Assembly: GCF_003350375.1 (NCBI RefSeq)
Contig: NZ_QQAR01000007.1
Span: forward strand, 124,001-188,000
From: Flavobacterium sp. AG291
GTDB taxonomy: Bacteria > Bacteroidota > Bacteroidia > Flavobacteriales > Flavobacteriaceae
Reading direction: 5' to 3'
DNA length: 64,000 nt
Shown here: positions 26,012 to 34,727 of the stretch, piece after piece
Layout: every line of letters begins with the position of its first letter
How positions within the stretch are numbered: position 1 is the first letter of the stretch
Made by a program: the position numbers and the translations under genes
The notes under the pieces: generated by a model
The model's database searches: none
The model's input: only the letters and a program-made list of their open reading frames with translations
Told to the model about the DNA's origin: nothing

Positions 26012-29000
26012 ATCAAAAAATCAAACATTACCTGATTCTATTATTAATGATACTATCAGGAGCTGCTATCTATGCACAAACTATAAAAGGTGTAGTGAAA
26101 GATGAAACCGGACCCTTGCCCGGAGTAACAATAATGATTAAAGGTACAGCTATAAGCACTATTACAGATATTGATGGAAATTATAGCATTTCAAGTGACC
26201 CAAATTCTGTATTAGTATATAGTTATATAGGCTATCTAATTCAGGAAGTAAGTGTAAATGGGCAGACTGAAATAAATGTAACCTTAAAAGCTGACATTAC
26301 AGTCCTTGGCGAGGTTGTGGTTACAGGTTATGTAGGACAGAAAAAGAATTCAATATCAGGCGCAGTAGCTCAGGTAAATATGGAAGATGCATCAAAAACA
26401 AGAATTCCCGACGTAGCGCAGGCATTACAAGGACAGATTGCAGGTGTATTTGTTGCCGCTAATACCGGTGCACCGGGCGATGGTATAAAAGTAAGAATCC
26501 GTGGAGAGGGTACTTTAGGCAACAACGATGTGCTATATGTTGTAGACGGTACACCAACACGTGACATTTCTTTCCTTAATATGAATGACGTCAAGTCAAT
26601 GACAGTACTTAAAGATGCAGCATCTGCTGCAATATATGGTTCAAGGGCTGCCGGGGGAGTGATTATTGTTACAACTAAACAAGGAGCAATAGGAAAGTCT
26701 ACATTAGACGTAGAAATGTTCAGTGGAATAAGTTATGCTACTAATCTTCCTAAACTACTTAACGGTAATCAGTATATGTCAGTAAAAGAGCAGGCCTGGA
26801 ACAATACCTATACAGGGCAAAACCCTTATACTGCCGACAGAACAGCAAGAAACCTTGCTAATACTGACTGGCTGGATGAACTATTTACTACTGGCTTTTC
26901 TCAAAATGCACAGGTTTCTGCAAGCGGGGCAACCGATAAAGTACGTTATCTTATTTCAGGTGGATATTATGGAATGAATGGTATTGTAACCGAAGATAAT
27001 GACAGCTACAAACGTGTAAATTTTAGGTCAAATATAACTGCTGATGTATCTGACCGATTTACCGTAGGCACTAACATCCAGATTACCTATCAGTCTCAGG
27101 ATAAGCTATCATCGAGTGGCGATGCACCCGGTGTTATCCGTCATGCATTAATACGCCCTCCTGTACTATCTGTTTATAAAGATCTAAGCGACCCTACCTA
27201 TTCTGCAAGAAACCCTTATACCGATTTACCGTTCTACACGAGTCCTGACCCGGTAAATGGTTATAGCAGGATTTATGAATACACCTCTAACCCATTGGCT
27301 ATTGTTCATTTTACTGATGATAAGAGAAACCGTTACCAAACGTTTGGCAATGTGTTTGCAGAATATTCTTTCCTTGAGGATAAAGCACTAAAATTAAGAA
27401 GTAATCTTGGTGTGGATATGACTTTTTCGCATAATAAGAATTTTGCCGAAAACTATGGCGACGATAATATTAGCGATGTTAACAGCGTATACTATGGCCA
27501 GGGACTCGGAAGAAACAACCTGCCTAACAGCCTGAATGAAAATCGTGGCCAGGATGTTACTTTTACATGGTCTAACACTTTAAATTATGTAAAAACATTT
27601 AATAGTAGCCATAGCATAAATGCATTGGCAGGTGCCGAAATCATTAAAAATAAACAATCTGCCATAGGGGGTGCAAGGTCTAATTATGAAAATACAACAG
27701 ATCCTTTCCGTTATTTGGATTACGGTGGCCTGGGAGGAAATGGCCTGCCATACCCTTACAGTTCAGGAAGCGCCACAGAGTGGTCTTTAGTATCATTCTT
27801 TGGTTCTGCAACCTATGGATACAATGATAAATATTTTGCCACTGGTACAATAAGGGCAGATGGTTCTTCGCGATTTGGACCTAACGACAAATGGGGATAT
27901 TTCCCATCAATAGGTGGTAACTGGATCATTTCTAATGAAGATTTATTAAAAGATAATTCATGGTTGAGCTATTTAAGATTAAGGGCAAACTGGGGACAAG
28001 CCGGTAATCAGGAAATACCTAATAATGCTTACCAAACATTAGTAAGCACCACAGGCGGCTCGGTAAATATAATTCGTTATGGAAACCCTGACCTTAAATG
28101 GGAAACAACAACACAAACTAACTTTGGGTTAGATTTCTCTTTCCTGGATAATAAACTATCGTTTTCAGCCGATTATTTTAAAAAAACAACTGAAGACATC
28201 TTATTGGGTGTAACCCTTCCCGCAGTTTCAGTTGGAGTAATAGATAGAACATTTGTGAATGCCGGGGAAGTTGAAAATAAAGGTTTTGAGCTTGCATTAA
28301 GTTTCAAGAATAATGATAATGAATTTAAATACGGTATCAGTGGTAATGTAGCAACACTACAAAATGATGTTACCAAGCTATTTACTTATGTAAAAAATAT
28401 TGACGACTCAGGAACGCATACCCGCACAGCTGTAGGAGAGGCTATAAACTCATACTATGGTTATGTTTTTGATGGAATTTATCAAAATCAAAACGAAATA
28501 AACTCCTACTTGTATACTAATACAAATAATACGCAGCCTGGTGATATGAAATTCAGGGATTTAAATAACGATGGACAGATTAATGCGGATGACCGTACAT
28601 TTATTGGGAACCCTATTCCTGAAATAACGTATGGACTAAACTTTAATGCTTCATACAAGAATTTTGATATTTCGTTCTTGTGGCAGGGTGTTCAGGGTGT
28701 TGACCGATACAATGATATGATACAGATTCTGGATTATGACAGCCGTCCGTTTAACTCAACAACCGATGTACTTGGCAGCTGGCATGGAGAAGGTACAAGT
28801 AATACTACGCCACGACTTACGTTTGCAGATAATGGAGGAAGCAAGGTTTCCAGCAAATTTGTTGAAGATGCTTCTTATCTGAGACTAAAGAACATCGAGT
28901 TGGGCTATACCTTTGGAGGTAATACCATTAAAGGAATTTCTAATGTGCGTATTTATGTTTCAGGACAAAACCTGCTGACATTTACCGACTACAAAGGACT

Positions 29001-29085
29001 TGACCCGGAATCAACATCATTGATAGATAAGGGAACTTATCCGCAATCTTCAACTTTTCTTTTTGGAGCCCGTATAAAACTTTAA
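26008..29085 (+). CDS. SusC-type TonB-dependent outer-membrane transporter
   Basis: This 1025-residue protein has signal peptide MNQKIKHYLILLLMILSGAAIYAQ and a carboxypeptidase-D-like regulatory domain (TIKGVVKDETGPLPGVTIMIKG). The plug domain follows (VVVTGYVGQKKNSISGAVAQ, then VLYVVDGTPTRDISFLN and VLKDAASAAIYGSRAAGGVI), and then a long beta-barrel ending in the typical aromatic strand STFLFGARIKL. It imports oligosaccharides across the outer membrane with TonB energy, paired with the SusD-type lipoprotein encoded 10 bases downstream. The substrate cannot be read from the sequence. Confidence 0.95.
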   Translation: MNQKIKHYLILLLMILSGAAIYAQTIKGVVKDETGPLPGVTIMIKGTAISTITDIDGNYSISSDPNSVLVYSYIGYLIQEVSVNGQTEINVTLKADITVLGEVVVTGYVGQKKNSISGAVAQVNMEDASKTRIPDVAQALQGQIAGVFVAANTGAPGDGIKVRIRGEGTLGNNDVLYVVDGTPTRDISFLNMNDVKSMTVLKDAASAAIYGSRAAGGVIIVTTKQGAIGKSTLDVEMFSGISYATNLPKLLNGNQYMSVKEQAWNNTYTGQNPYTADRTARNLANTDWLDELFTTGFSQNAQVSASGATDKVRYLISGGYYGMNGIVTEDNDSYKRVNFRSNITADVSDRFTVGTNIQITYQSQDKLSSSGDAPGVIRHALIRPPVLSVYKDLSDPTYSARNPYTDLPFYTSPDPVNGYSRIYEYTSNPLAIVHFTDDKRNRYQTFGNVFAEYSFLEDKALKLRSNLGVDMTFSHNKNFAENYGDDNISDVNSVYYGQGLGRNNLPNSLNENRGQDVTFTWSNTLNYVKTFNSSHSINALAGAEIIKNKQSAIGGARSNYENTTDPFRYLDYGGLGGNGLPYPYSSGSATEWSLVSFFGSATYGYNDKYFATGTIRADGSSRFGPNDKWGYFPSIGGNWIISNEDLLKDNSWLSYLRLRANWGQAGNQEIPNNAYQTLVSTTGGSVNIIRYGNPDLKWETTTQTNFGLDFSFLDNKLSFSADYFKKTTEDILLGVTLPAVSVGVIDRTFVNAGEVENKGFELALSFKNNDNEFKYGISGNVATLQNDVTKLFTYVKNIDDSGTHTRTAVGEAINSYYGYVFDGIYQNQNEINSYLYTNTNNTQPGDMKFRDLNNDGQINADDRTFIGNPIPEITYGLNFNASYKNFDISFLWQGVQGVDRYNDMIQILDYDSRPFNSTTDVLGSWHGEGTSNTTPRLTFADNGGSKVSSKFVEDASYLRLKNIELGYTFGGNTIKGISNVRIYVSGQNLLTFTDYKGLDPESTSLIDKGTYPQSSTFLFGARIKL

Positions 29086-29095
29086 AAAAATTATC

Positions 29096-30571
29096 ATGAA
29101 AAATTATATAAAACTGGGATTATTAATTGGCCTGATTTCCATAACAGGCTGTGAGGATGAACTTACTAAAGACCCAATTGGACTAACAACGCTTGATCAG
29201 GCAAATACTACACCAACTATAGCCACTATAGAAACAGCCGTGCGCTCCTCTTATGACCTGCTATCAAACAGGCTTAATATATTAGGCGAATGGAACTGGG
29301 CCGGTGGGCTGGTATTTCAGAATGATTACATCCTACAGGATATTGCGTCAGATGACATGGAAAAAAAATGGAATCCTGACGGAGACCAGCCGTGGATAGA
29401 TGAAATAAACAATTACACATTTACATCTGAAAATGGCGGTCCTAATGGCTTGTGGAAATATAACTATGAAGGAATTAAAAGAATCAATATTGCTATTGAA
29501 CATCTGGAAAACCCTGATATTGAAACCATAACAGGAATTTCAGCTGAAAGGAAAAATCAGCTTTTAGGCGAAGGGTATTTTATAAGATCATATTATTATT
29601 TCTCGTTAGTTACTAATTTTGGAGATGTGCCACTTATACTCAGCCCTGTTAAAACATATCAGGAAGCATTTGAGGTAGCCGTAAGGATAGATAAATCTAT
29701 TGTATGGGAACAGATAAAAGCCGATCTGACACTAGCCAGGAATTTGCTGCCTAACTCAAAATATTCTTCGGATACAGAAAAATGGAGAGCCTCAAGAGGT
29801 GCTGCCATAGCTTTGCTTGCCAAATCGGAATTGTATACTGAAAACTGGAGCCAGGTGCCTGCCCTTGTTGATGAACTGGCAGCCTTAGGTTTTGCATTAA
29901 ACAGTCATTATTTTGATAGTTTCAGGACTGAATTTACAGACAATGAAGTAATTTTTGCCTTTGATCATCAAACCAATGCTGTTCCAAGAAGAGGGAATGG
30001 AATATGTGCTCCGTTAGGATGGGGCTTCTTTGCGCCAAGTACTAATTTTCTTGAAGCTTTTGAAGAAAATGATCCAAGAAAACTATACACAGTAAATGTA
30101 GAACTTCAAAACGTAAATAAAATGCTGGGCAGCACGGATGGTGCAAATAAAGGTAATGACGATGCCCCAAATAATAAAGTATACATTCGTTATGCCGATG
30201 CACTTTTATGGAAAGCCGAAGCGTTGCTCGAATCAAATGATTTTTCAGGCGCCATTGCCATAATAAACCAAATCAGACAAAGAGCGAGGACTACACCTAA
30301 TGTAGATGGAACAATGCCTCCTGCAGGAACTTTAGCTGGCAGGCCGGCTGCTAATGATTATCAAACCGTAAAAGACTGGCTTATACATGAAAGAAGGGTT
30401 GAGCTTGGTTTTGAAAATCAGAGAATGCTTGATCTTAAGCGTTGGGGAATTGCAAAACAGGTAATGACAGCTCATGGCAAAAATTTCCAGGACAAACATA
30501 TGCTCTACCCTATTCCGCAATCGGAAATTGATGCTTCAGCGGGCACGCTAATACAAAACGACGATTACTAA
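29096..30571 (+). CDS. SusD/RagB-type glycan-binding lipoprotein
   Basis: This 491-residue protein has lipoprotein signal MKNYIKLGLLIGLISITGC (Cys19). The SusD fold is visible in the N-terminal helical region (TTPTIATIETAVRSSYDLL), the TPR-like core (LLGEGYFIRSYYYFSLVTNFGDVPLI) and the C-terminal signature (YIRYADALLWKAEALLE, INQIRQRA, LIHERRVELGFENQRMLDLKRWG). It caps the SusC transporter at the cell surface and binds the glycan. It is in an operon with susC upstream. A strong hairpin follows before the enzyme genes. Confidence 0.95.
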   Translation: MKNYIKLGLLIGLISITGCEDELTKDPIGLTTLDQANTTPTIATIETAVRSSYDLLSNRLNILGEWNWAGGLVFQNDYILQDIASDDMEKKWNPDGDQPWIDEINNYTFTSENGGPNGLWKYNYEGIKRINIAIEHLENPDIETITGISAERKNQLLGEGYFIRSYYYFSLVTNFGDVPLILSPVKTYQEAFEVAVRIDKSIVWEQIKADLTLARNLLPNSKYSSDTEKWRASRGAAIALLAKSELYTENWSQVPALVDELAALGFALNSHYFDSFRTEFTDNEVIFAFDHQTNAVPRRGNGICAPLGWGFFAPSTNFLEAFEENDPRKLYTVNVELQNVNKMLGSTDGANKGNDDAPNNKVYIRYADALLWKAEALLESNDFSGAIAIINQIRQRARTTPNVDGTMPPAGTLAGRPAANDYQTVKDWLIHERRVELGFENQRMLDLKRWGIAKQVMTAHGKNFQDKHMLYPIPQSEIDASAGTLIQNDDY

Positions 30572-30582
30572 AAAAAAAGTTT

Positions 30583-30623
30583 GGGTTAGTTCCGGGTCCT
30601 GAATGATCAGGCCCGGTTAACCC
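30583..30623 (+). promoter_or_regulatory. Strong hairpin between susD and the enzyme genes
   Basis: An outer stem GGGTTA/TAACCC (30583-30588, 30618-30623) surrounds an inner stem CCGGG-t-CCTGA / TCAGGCCCGG with an ATGA loop. There is no T-run after it, so it is more likely an mRNA-stabilising or processing element that sets higher susCD than enzyme expression. It may also give partial termination. Confidence 0.6.
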
Positions 30624-30641
30624 TAATTATGAATATTGCTT

Positions 30642-31700
30642 ATGAAAGATATTGCAAGACGCTTCAGTCAGAATCCACTATTAGCTCCTAACGACATTCC
30701 TCCGAGCACACCGGGACTGGAAATAACCTGTCTTTTAAATCCGGGGGTGTTTCGCTTCCAGGACAAAACCTGGCTTATCGTACGCGTAGCTGAAAGGCCA
30801 ACTCAAAAAGATACCCATATTTCTTTCCCAATACTAACTGAAACAGGAAAGATAACCATCATTGAAATAGAAAAAGACCATCCGGAGCTTATCGCTACCG
30901 ATGCACGGGTCATCAACTATAAAAAAACTGATTATCTTACTACATTGTCTCACCTGAGATTATTATGCAGTGACGACGGAATCAATTTTTATGAGCCAGA
31001 GGGCTATCCGCTATTAGTTGGTGAAGGCAGGCATGAAACTTTTGGAATAGAAGACTGCCGTGTTGCACAAATAGATAATACTTATTATCTGACATTTACA
31101 TCGGTATCAGATAATGGTGTTGGCGTTGGACTACGAACCACTAAAGACTGGAAAAACTTTGAAAAATACGGTCTGATACTCCCTGCACATAATAAAGACT
31201 GCGCCATTTTTGAAGAAAAGATAAATGGTTTATATTACGCTCTTCACCGTCCCAGCAGCGTAGATTTAGGAGGTAATTATATTTGGCTAGCATCATCACC
31301 TGACGGCATCCACTGGGGCAACCATCAATGTATCGTGAAAACCCGAAAAGGGCATTGGGACAGCAAACGTGTAGGCGCAGGCGCCGCTCCAATAAAAACC
31401 GAAAAAGGCTGGCTCGAAATTTATCATGGAGCTAACAAAGACCATTATTATTGTTTGGGTGCATTTCTGCTTGATCTGAATGATCCCTCTAAAGTATTGG
31501 CAAGAACAGAAACTCCTGTTATGGTACCTACTGCTGAATATGAGATAAACGGTTTCTTTGGTAAGGTGGTATTCACTAACGGACACATCGTAGAGCCTGA
31601 TGGTGATACTCTTACAGTATACTATGGCGCTGCCGATGAATTTGTGTGTGGTGCGCATTTTTCTATTAAAGAAATACTATCACTTTTAAAATATGACTAA
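30642..31700 (+). CDS. GH130-type beta-mannoside phosphorylase or hydrolase
   Basis: From the ATG at 30642 (MKDIARRFSQNPLLAPNDIPP) the protein has 352 residues and no signal peptide, so it is cytoplasmic. Features of the GH130 five-bladed propeller are LNPGVFRFQDKTWLIVRVAERP near the N-terminus, GRHETFGIEDCRVAQID (with the expected catalytic Asp, normally in EDPR), YALHRPSS and GWLEIYHGANKDHYYCLGAFLLDL. GH130 members act on beta-mannosides with phosphate or water; which applies here cannot be said. The EDCR variant of the EDPR motif is unusual. The stop overlaps the transporter start (TAATG). Confidence 0.85.
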   Translation: MKDIARRFSQNPLLAPNDIPPSTPGLEITCLLNPGVFRFQDKTWLIVRVAERPTQKDTHISFPILTETGKITIIEIEKDHPELIATDARVINYKKTDYLTTLSHLRLLCSDDGINFYEPEGYPLLVGEGRHETFGIEDCRVAQIDNTYYLTFTSVSDNGVGVGLRTTKDWKNFEKYGLILPAHNKDCAIFEEKINGLYYALHRPSSVDLGGNYIWLASSPDGIHWGNHQCIVKTRKGHWDSKRVGAGAAPIKTEKGWLEIYHGANKDHYYCLGAFLLDLNDPSKVLARTETPVMVPTAEYEINGFFGKVVFTNGHIVEPDGDTLTVYYGAADEFVCGAHFSIKEILSLLKYD

Positions 31701-32992
31701 TGCTTAAAAAACTCAAAACAGAAGTTGACCATTTTAAAAGTCAGTCGCATAACTTTAAAATACTGGTACTTACCAATATGGTATATGCATTAGTACAGCC
31801 TGTAATAGATATTTTTGTAGCGGCCTACATTATGAGGAATTCTAACGATACTTCTAAAGTTGTCATTTACCAGCTGGCTATTTATACAGGTATCCCACTT
31901 ACATTTCTTATAAATGGTTTTCTTTTAAAATATATTAATATCAGAAAATTATATTCGATGGGCATGCTGCTTAGCGGTGTTTCCATGATTATAATGATGT
32001 CGCTAAAAACGCTTGATTTGACGGGCATAGGTGTTGCCGGAATAACAATGGGACTATCTTTTGGGCTTTATTGGTCAAACAGGGATTATCTTGCCATCTA
32101 CACTACAAACGACAATAATCGTAACTACTATTATGGCCTGGAGACTTTTATTTATACCATGATAGCGATTATAGTACCAGCCACAATTGGATGGTTCATA
32201 CAATCAAAAACAGGCGAAACAGATAAGCACAGTGCATATGTAATTATAACCGCAGTAGTATTTCTTATCACGTTGGCCGCATCTGCTGTCTGCTTTATAG
32301 GAAAATTTGAAAACCCTGTACAGAAAAAATATATTTTTTTAAAATTCCATCCATTATGGTATAAGCTACTTTCCCTGGCTATGTTTAAAGGATTGGCACA
32401 AGGATTTCTGGTAACAGCACCCGCAATGCTTATCTTTAAAATACTGGGAGAAGAAGGCGAATTAGGAAATGCCCAATCAATAGGTGCCGTATTGGCAGCA
32501 ATAATCATTTATTTTATAGGGCGGTTTTCAAAACCATCGGATAGAATTAAGACTTTTTCGGTCGGTCTTATATTATTTGCGGTTGGCGCATGTATAAATG
32601 GTGCCCTGTACGATAAGACAAGCGTGATTATATTCCTGTTGCTTTTACTGATAGCAAAACCTTTAATGGACCTTGCCTACTACCCTATTCAGCTGCGTGT
32701 TATCGATATTGTCTCCCATATTGAGAAAAGAGGTGAATTTGCCTACATACTTAACCACGAATCTGGATTGTACGTCGGCAGGCTTTTAGGAGCCGGAACC
32801 TTCTTGGTATTGTATTATACAATATCTGAAGATATTGCGCTTCGGTATGCAGTAGGAATCATCGCTCTTTTGCAGTTATGCTCTATATTTATAAGTAAAA
32901 ACATAATTGCTCAGGGCAATAAAATTGCTCCCGAAAAAGAAGATATAGAAGAAACTAAAGTATTACAGGAAACTGCTGCAAATATTGTTTAA
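31700..32992 (+). CDS. MFS transporter of the polysaccharide locus
   Basis: This 430-residue protein has about twelve hydrophobic helices, for example ILVLTNMVYALVQPVIDIFVAAY, LAIYTGIPLTFLINGFLL, GIGVAGITMGLSFGLYWSNRDYL and SVIIFLLLLLIAKPLMDLAYYP. The layout fits a major-facilitator sugar importer in the inner membrane, carrying oligosaccharides from the periplasm to the cytoplasmic GH130-type enzyme. Its ATG overlaps the GH130 stop, which implies coupled synthesis. The exact subfamily is not recognised. Confidence 0.8.
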   Translation: MLKKLKTEVDHFKSQSHNFKILVLTNMVYALVQPVIDIFVAAYIMRNSNDTSKVVIYQLAIYTGIPLTFLINGFLLKYINIRKLYSMGMLLSGVSMIIMMSLKTLDLTGIGVAGITMGLSFGLYWSNRDYLAIYTTNDNNRNYYYGLETFIYTMIAIIVPATIGWFIQSKTGETDKHSAYVIITAVVFLITLAASAVCFIGKFENPVQKKYIFLKFHPLWYKLLSLAMFKGLAQGFLVTAPAMLIFKILGEEGELGNAQSIGAVLAAIIIYFIGRFSKPSDRIKTFSVGLILFAVGACINGALYDKTSVIIFLLLLLIAKPLMDLAYYPIQLRVIDIVSHIEKRGEFAYILNHESGLYVGRLLGAGTFLVLYYTISEDIALRYAVGIIALLQLCSIFISKNIIAQGNKIAPEKEDIEETKVLQETAANIV

Positions 32993-33009
32993 AGAAAAAA
33001 AGCACAAAC

Positions 33010-34725
33010 ATGAATATTTTTTATAGATCTCTGCCCTACTTACTTTTATTTCTCTGCCTTTCTGCATACTGTCAGGTGAAACAACAAACCATTGCAAGGG
33101 TGAACGAAATGCCGGATATACCTCAGCCTTTTGAAATAATAGATTATACTGAATTGGCACTGAATTTTGATAAAACAGTTTACGATTTTAATGCCAAAGG
33201 TAAGTTTTGGCCGTTGGTCTGGATTGACAAATCCCATAAAAACTACCCACAGGATGTCGTTGGATTATATACAGCCATGGGCGATGTGCGTCAGGGACCT
33301 GTTAACAATAAAGGCATGTTTCATGAGGCGTTAGCTACCATGGGAGCTACATTAGGCGCTACGCTTGTGGGCATTGATAAAACAAACCAACAGGGACATA
33401 ATATTGTTGGTATGATTAAGAACTACTTTAACAGGGAAACAGGATGGGATATAATGATGAACAATACCTGTCCTGAAGTTGCTTTACTTGGCGGTGGCTA
33501 TGGTCGCGATTGGTGGTATGATGTATATCCAAATGTATTATTTTATGCTATTTATGATAAATATCCTGACCAGCCCGGCTTAGACGAAATAGCAAAAACC
33601 ATTGCAGACAAATTTTATAAAGCAGATGTAATTCTTAATGGCAATTACAATTATTCCTATTTTGATTATGGGAAAATGCTGCCTGTAAAAAATAATATAT
33701 GCATCCAGCCAGATGCGGCAGCCGGCCATGCATGGGTACTATATGCTGCCTATAAAAAATTTGGAGATGAAAAATACCTCAAAGGCGCTATTTCTGCACT
33801 ATCTGCCTTGCAGTCACAGTCCGAAAACCCTACTTACGAATTGCTTATGCCTTTTGGCGCTTATCTTGCAGCAAGAATAAATGCTGAACAGGGAAAAAAT
33901 TATGACACCAATAAAATGCTTGCATGGAGCTTTGACGGTACTGCTGTATGCCGTGAAGGATGGGGAATGCTTACAGGCAAGTGGAATAATTATGATATTT
34001 CCGGTATTTTTGGAAGTACCGTTGACCATGGTGGTTATGGCTTTCTAATGAATACATATGATGCAGCCTGGCCATTAGTACCAATGGTACGGTATAATCA
34101 ATCTTATGCTGACGCAATTGGCAAATGGATGCTGAATGCTGCCAATGCATCACGATTTTTTTATCCGCAATATATGCCGGATGAGCATGAAACCATACCA
34201 CAACGTTCTGGAGTGGGTAAAAATGTTATTGCTTACGAAGGTATTATCAAAAAATCCAACCTGCCTGAATATCAAAACGTAGAAGCCCCTGTTGCGCAGG
34301 GAGATGGCCCCTTATGGGTTCCAGGAAAAAATCCACCTGAATCACAACTGAGTGTTTATGGTAGCGGCCACGTAGGCATATTTGGAAGTATTATTAAAAA
34401 AACAAATGTTGAAGGCATTCTCCAACTTGATTTACTTGCTACTGATTTCTTTGCAGATAAGGCTTACCCATCTTATTTGTACTATAACCCCTATGAAAAA
34501 AATAAGACTATAACTGTAACTGCCCCAAAAGGAAAAAAAGTAGATTTATACGACACTGTTTCGGGTACTTTCGTTGCAAGGAATATATCATTATCGGCTA
34601 CAATTGAACTTAGCCCAAAATCTTCAGCGGTTATAGTTATAATTCCTGCCAAAGGAAAAGTTACTTACATGGGTTCAAAAATGCTGGTTAATGGTACTGT
34701 GGTAGATTATAATTCTGGTAAATAA
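33010..34725 (+). CDS. Exported putative (alpha/alpha)-barrel glycan enzyme, unrecognised family
   Basis: This 571-residue protein has signal peptide MNIFYRSLPYLLLFLCLSAYCQ. The central 350 residues look like an alpha-helical toroid: paired helices such as PGLDEIAKTIADKFYKADVIL, AGHAWVLYAAYKKFGDEKYLKGAISALSAL and TYELLMPFGAYLAARINAEQG. Aromatic/acidic loops (GYGRDWWYDVYPNVLFYAIYD, DAAAGHAWV, VDHGGYGFLMNTYDAAWP) look like an active site. The last 100 residues form a beta-rich domain (NKTITVTAPKGKKVDLYDTV). Its place between a transporter and GH13 gene supports a glycoside hydrolase or lyase role. I do not recognise a CAZy family; this is the most novel enzyme of the locus. Confidence 0.6.
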   Translation: MNIFYRSLPYLLLFLCLSAYCQVKQQTIARVNEMPDIPQPFEIIDYTELALNFDKTVYDFNAKGKFWPLVWIDKSHKNYPQDVVGLYTAMGDVRQGPVNNKGMFHEALATMGATLGATLVGIDKTNQQGHNIVGMIKNYFNRETGWDIMMNNTCPEVALLGGGYGRDWWYDVYPNVLFYAIYDKYPDQPGLDEIAKTIADKFYKADVILNGNYNYSYFDYGKMLPVKNNICIQPDAAAGHAWVLYAAYKKFGDEKYLKGAISALSALQSQSENPTYELLMPFGAYLAARINAEQGKNYDTNKMLAWSFDGTAVCREGWGMLTGKWNNYDISGIFGSTVDHGGYGFLMNTYDAAWPLVPMVRYNQSYADAIGKWMLNAANASRFFYPQYMPDEHETIPQRSGVGKNVIAYEGIIKKSNLPEYQNVEAPVAQGDGPLWVPGKNPPESQLSVYGSGHVGIFGSIIKKTNVEGILQLDLLATDFFADKAYPSYLYYNPYEKNKTITVTAPKGKKVDLYDTVSGTFVARNISLSATIELSPKSSAVIVIIPAKGKVTYMGSKMLVNGTVVDYNSGK

Positions 34726-34727
34726 AA

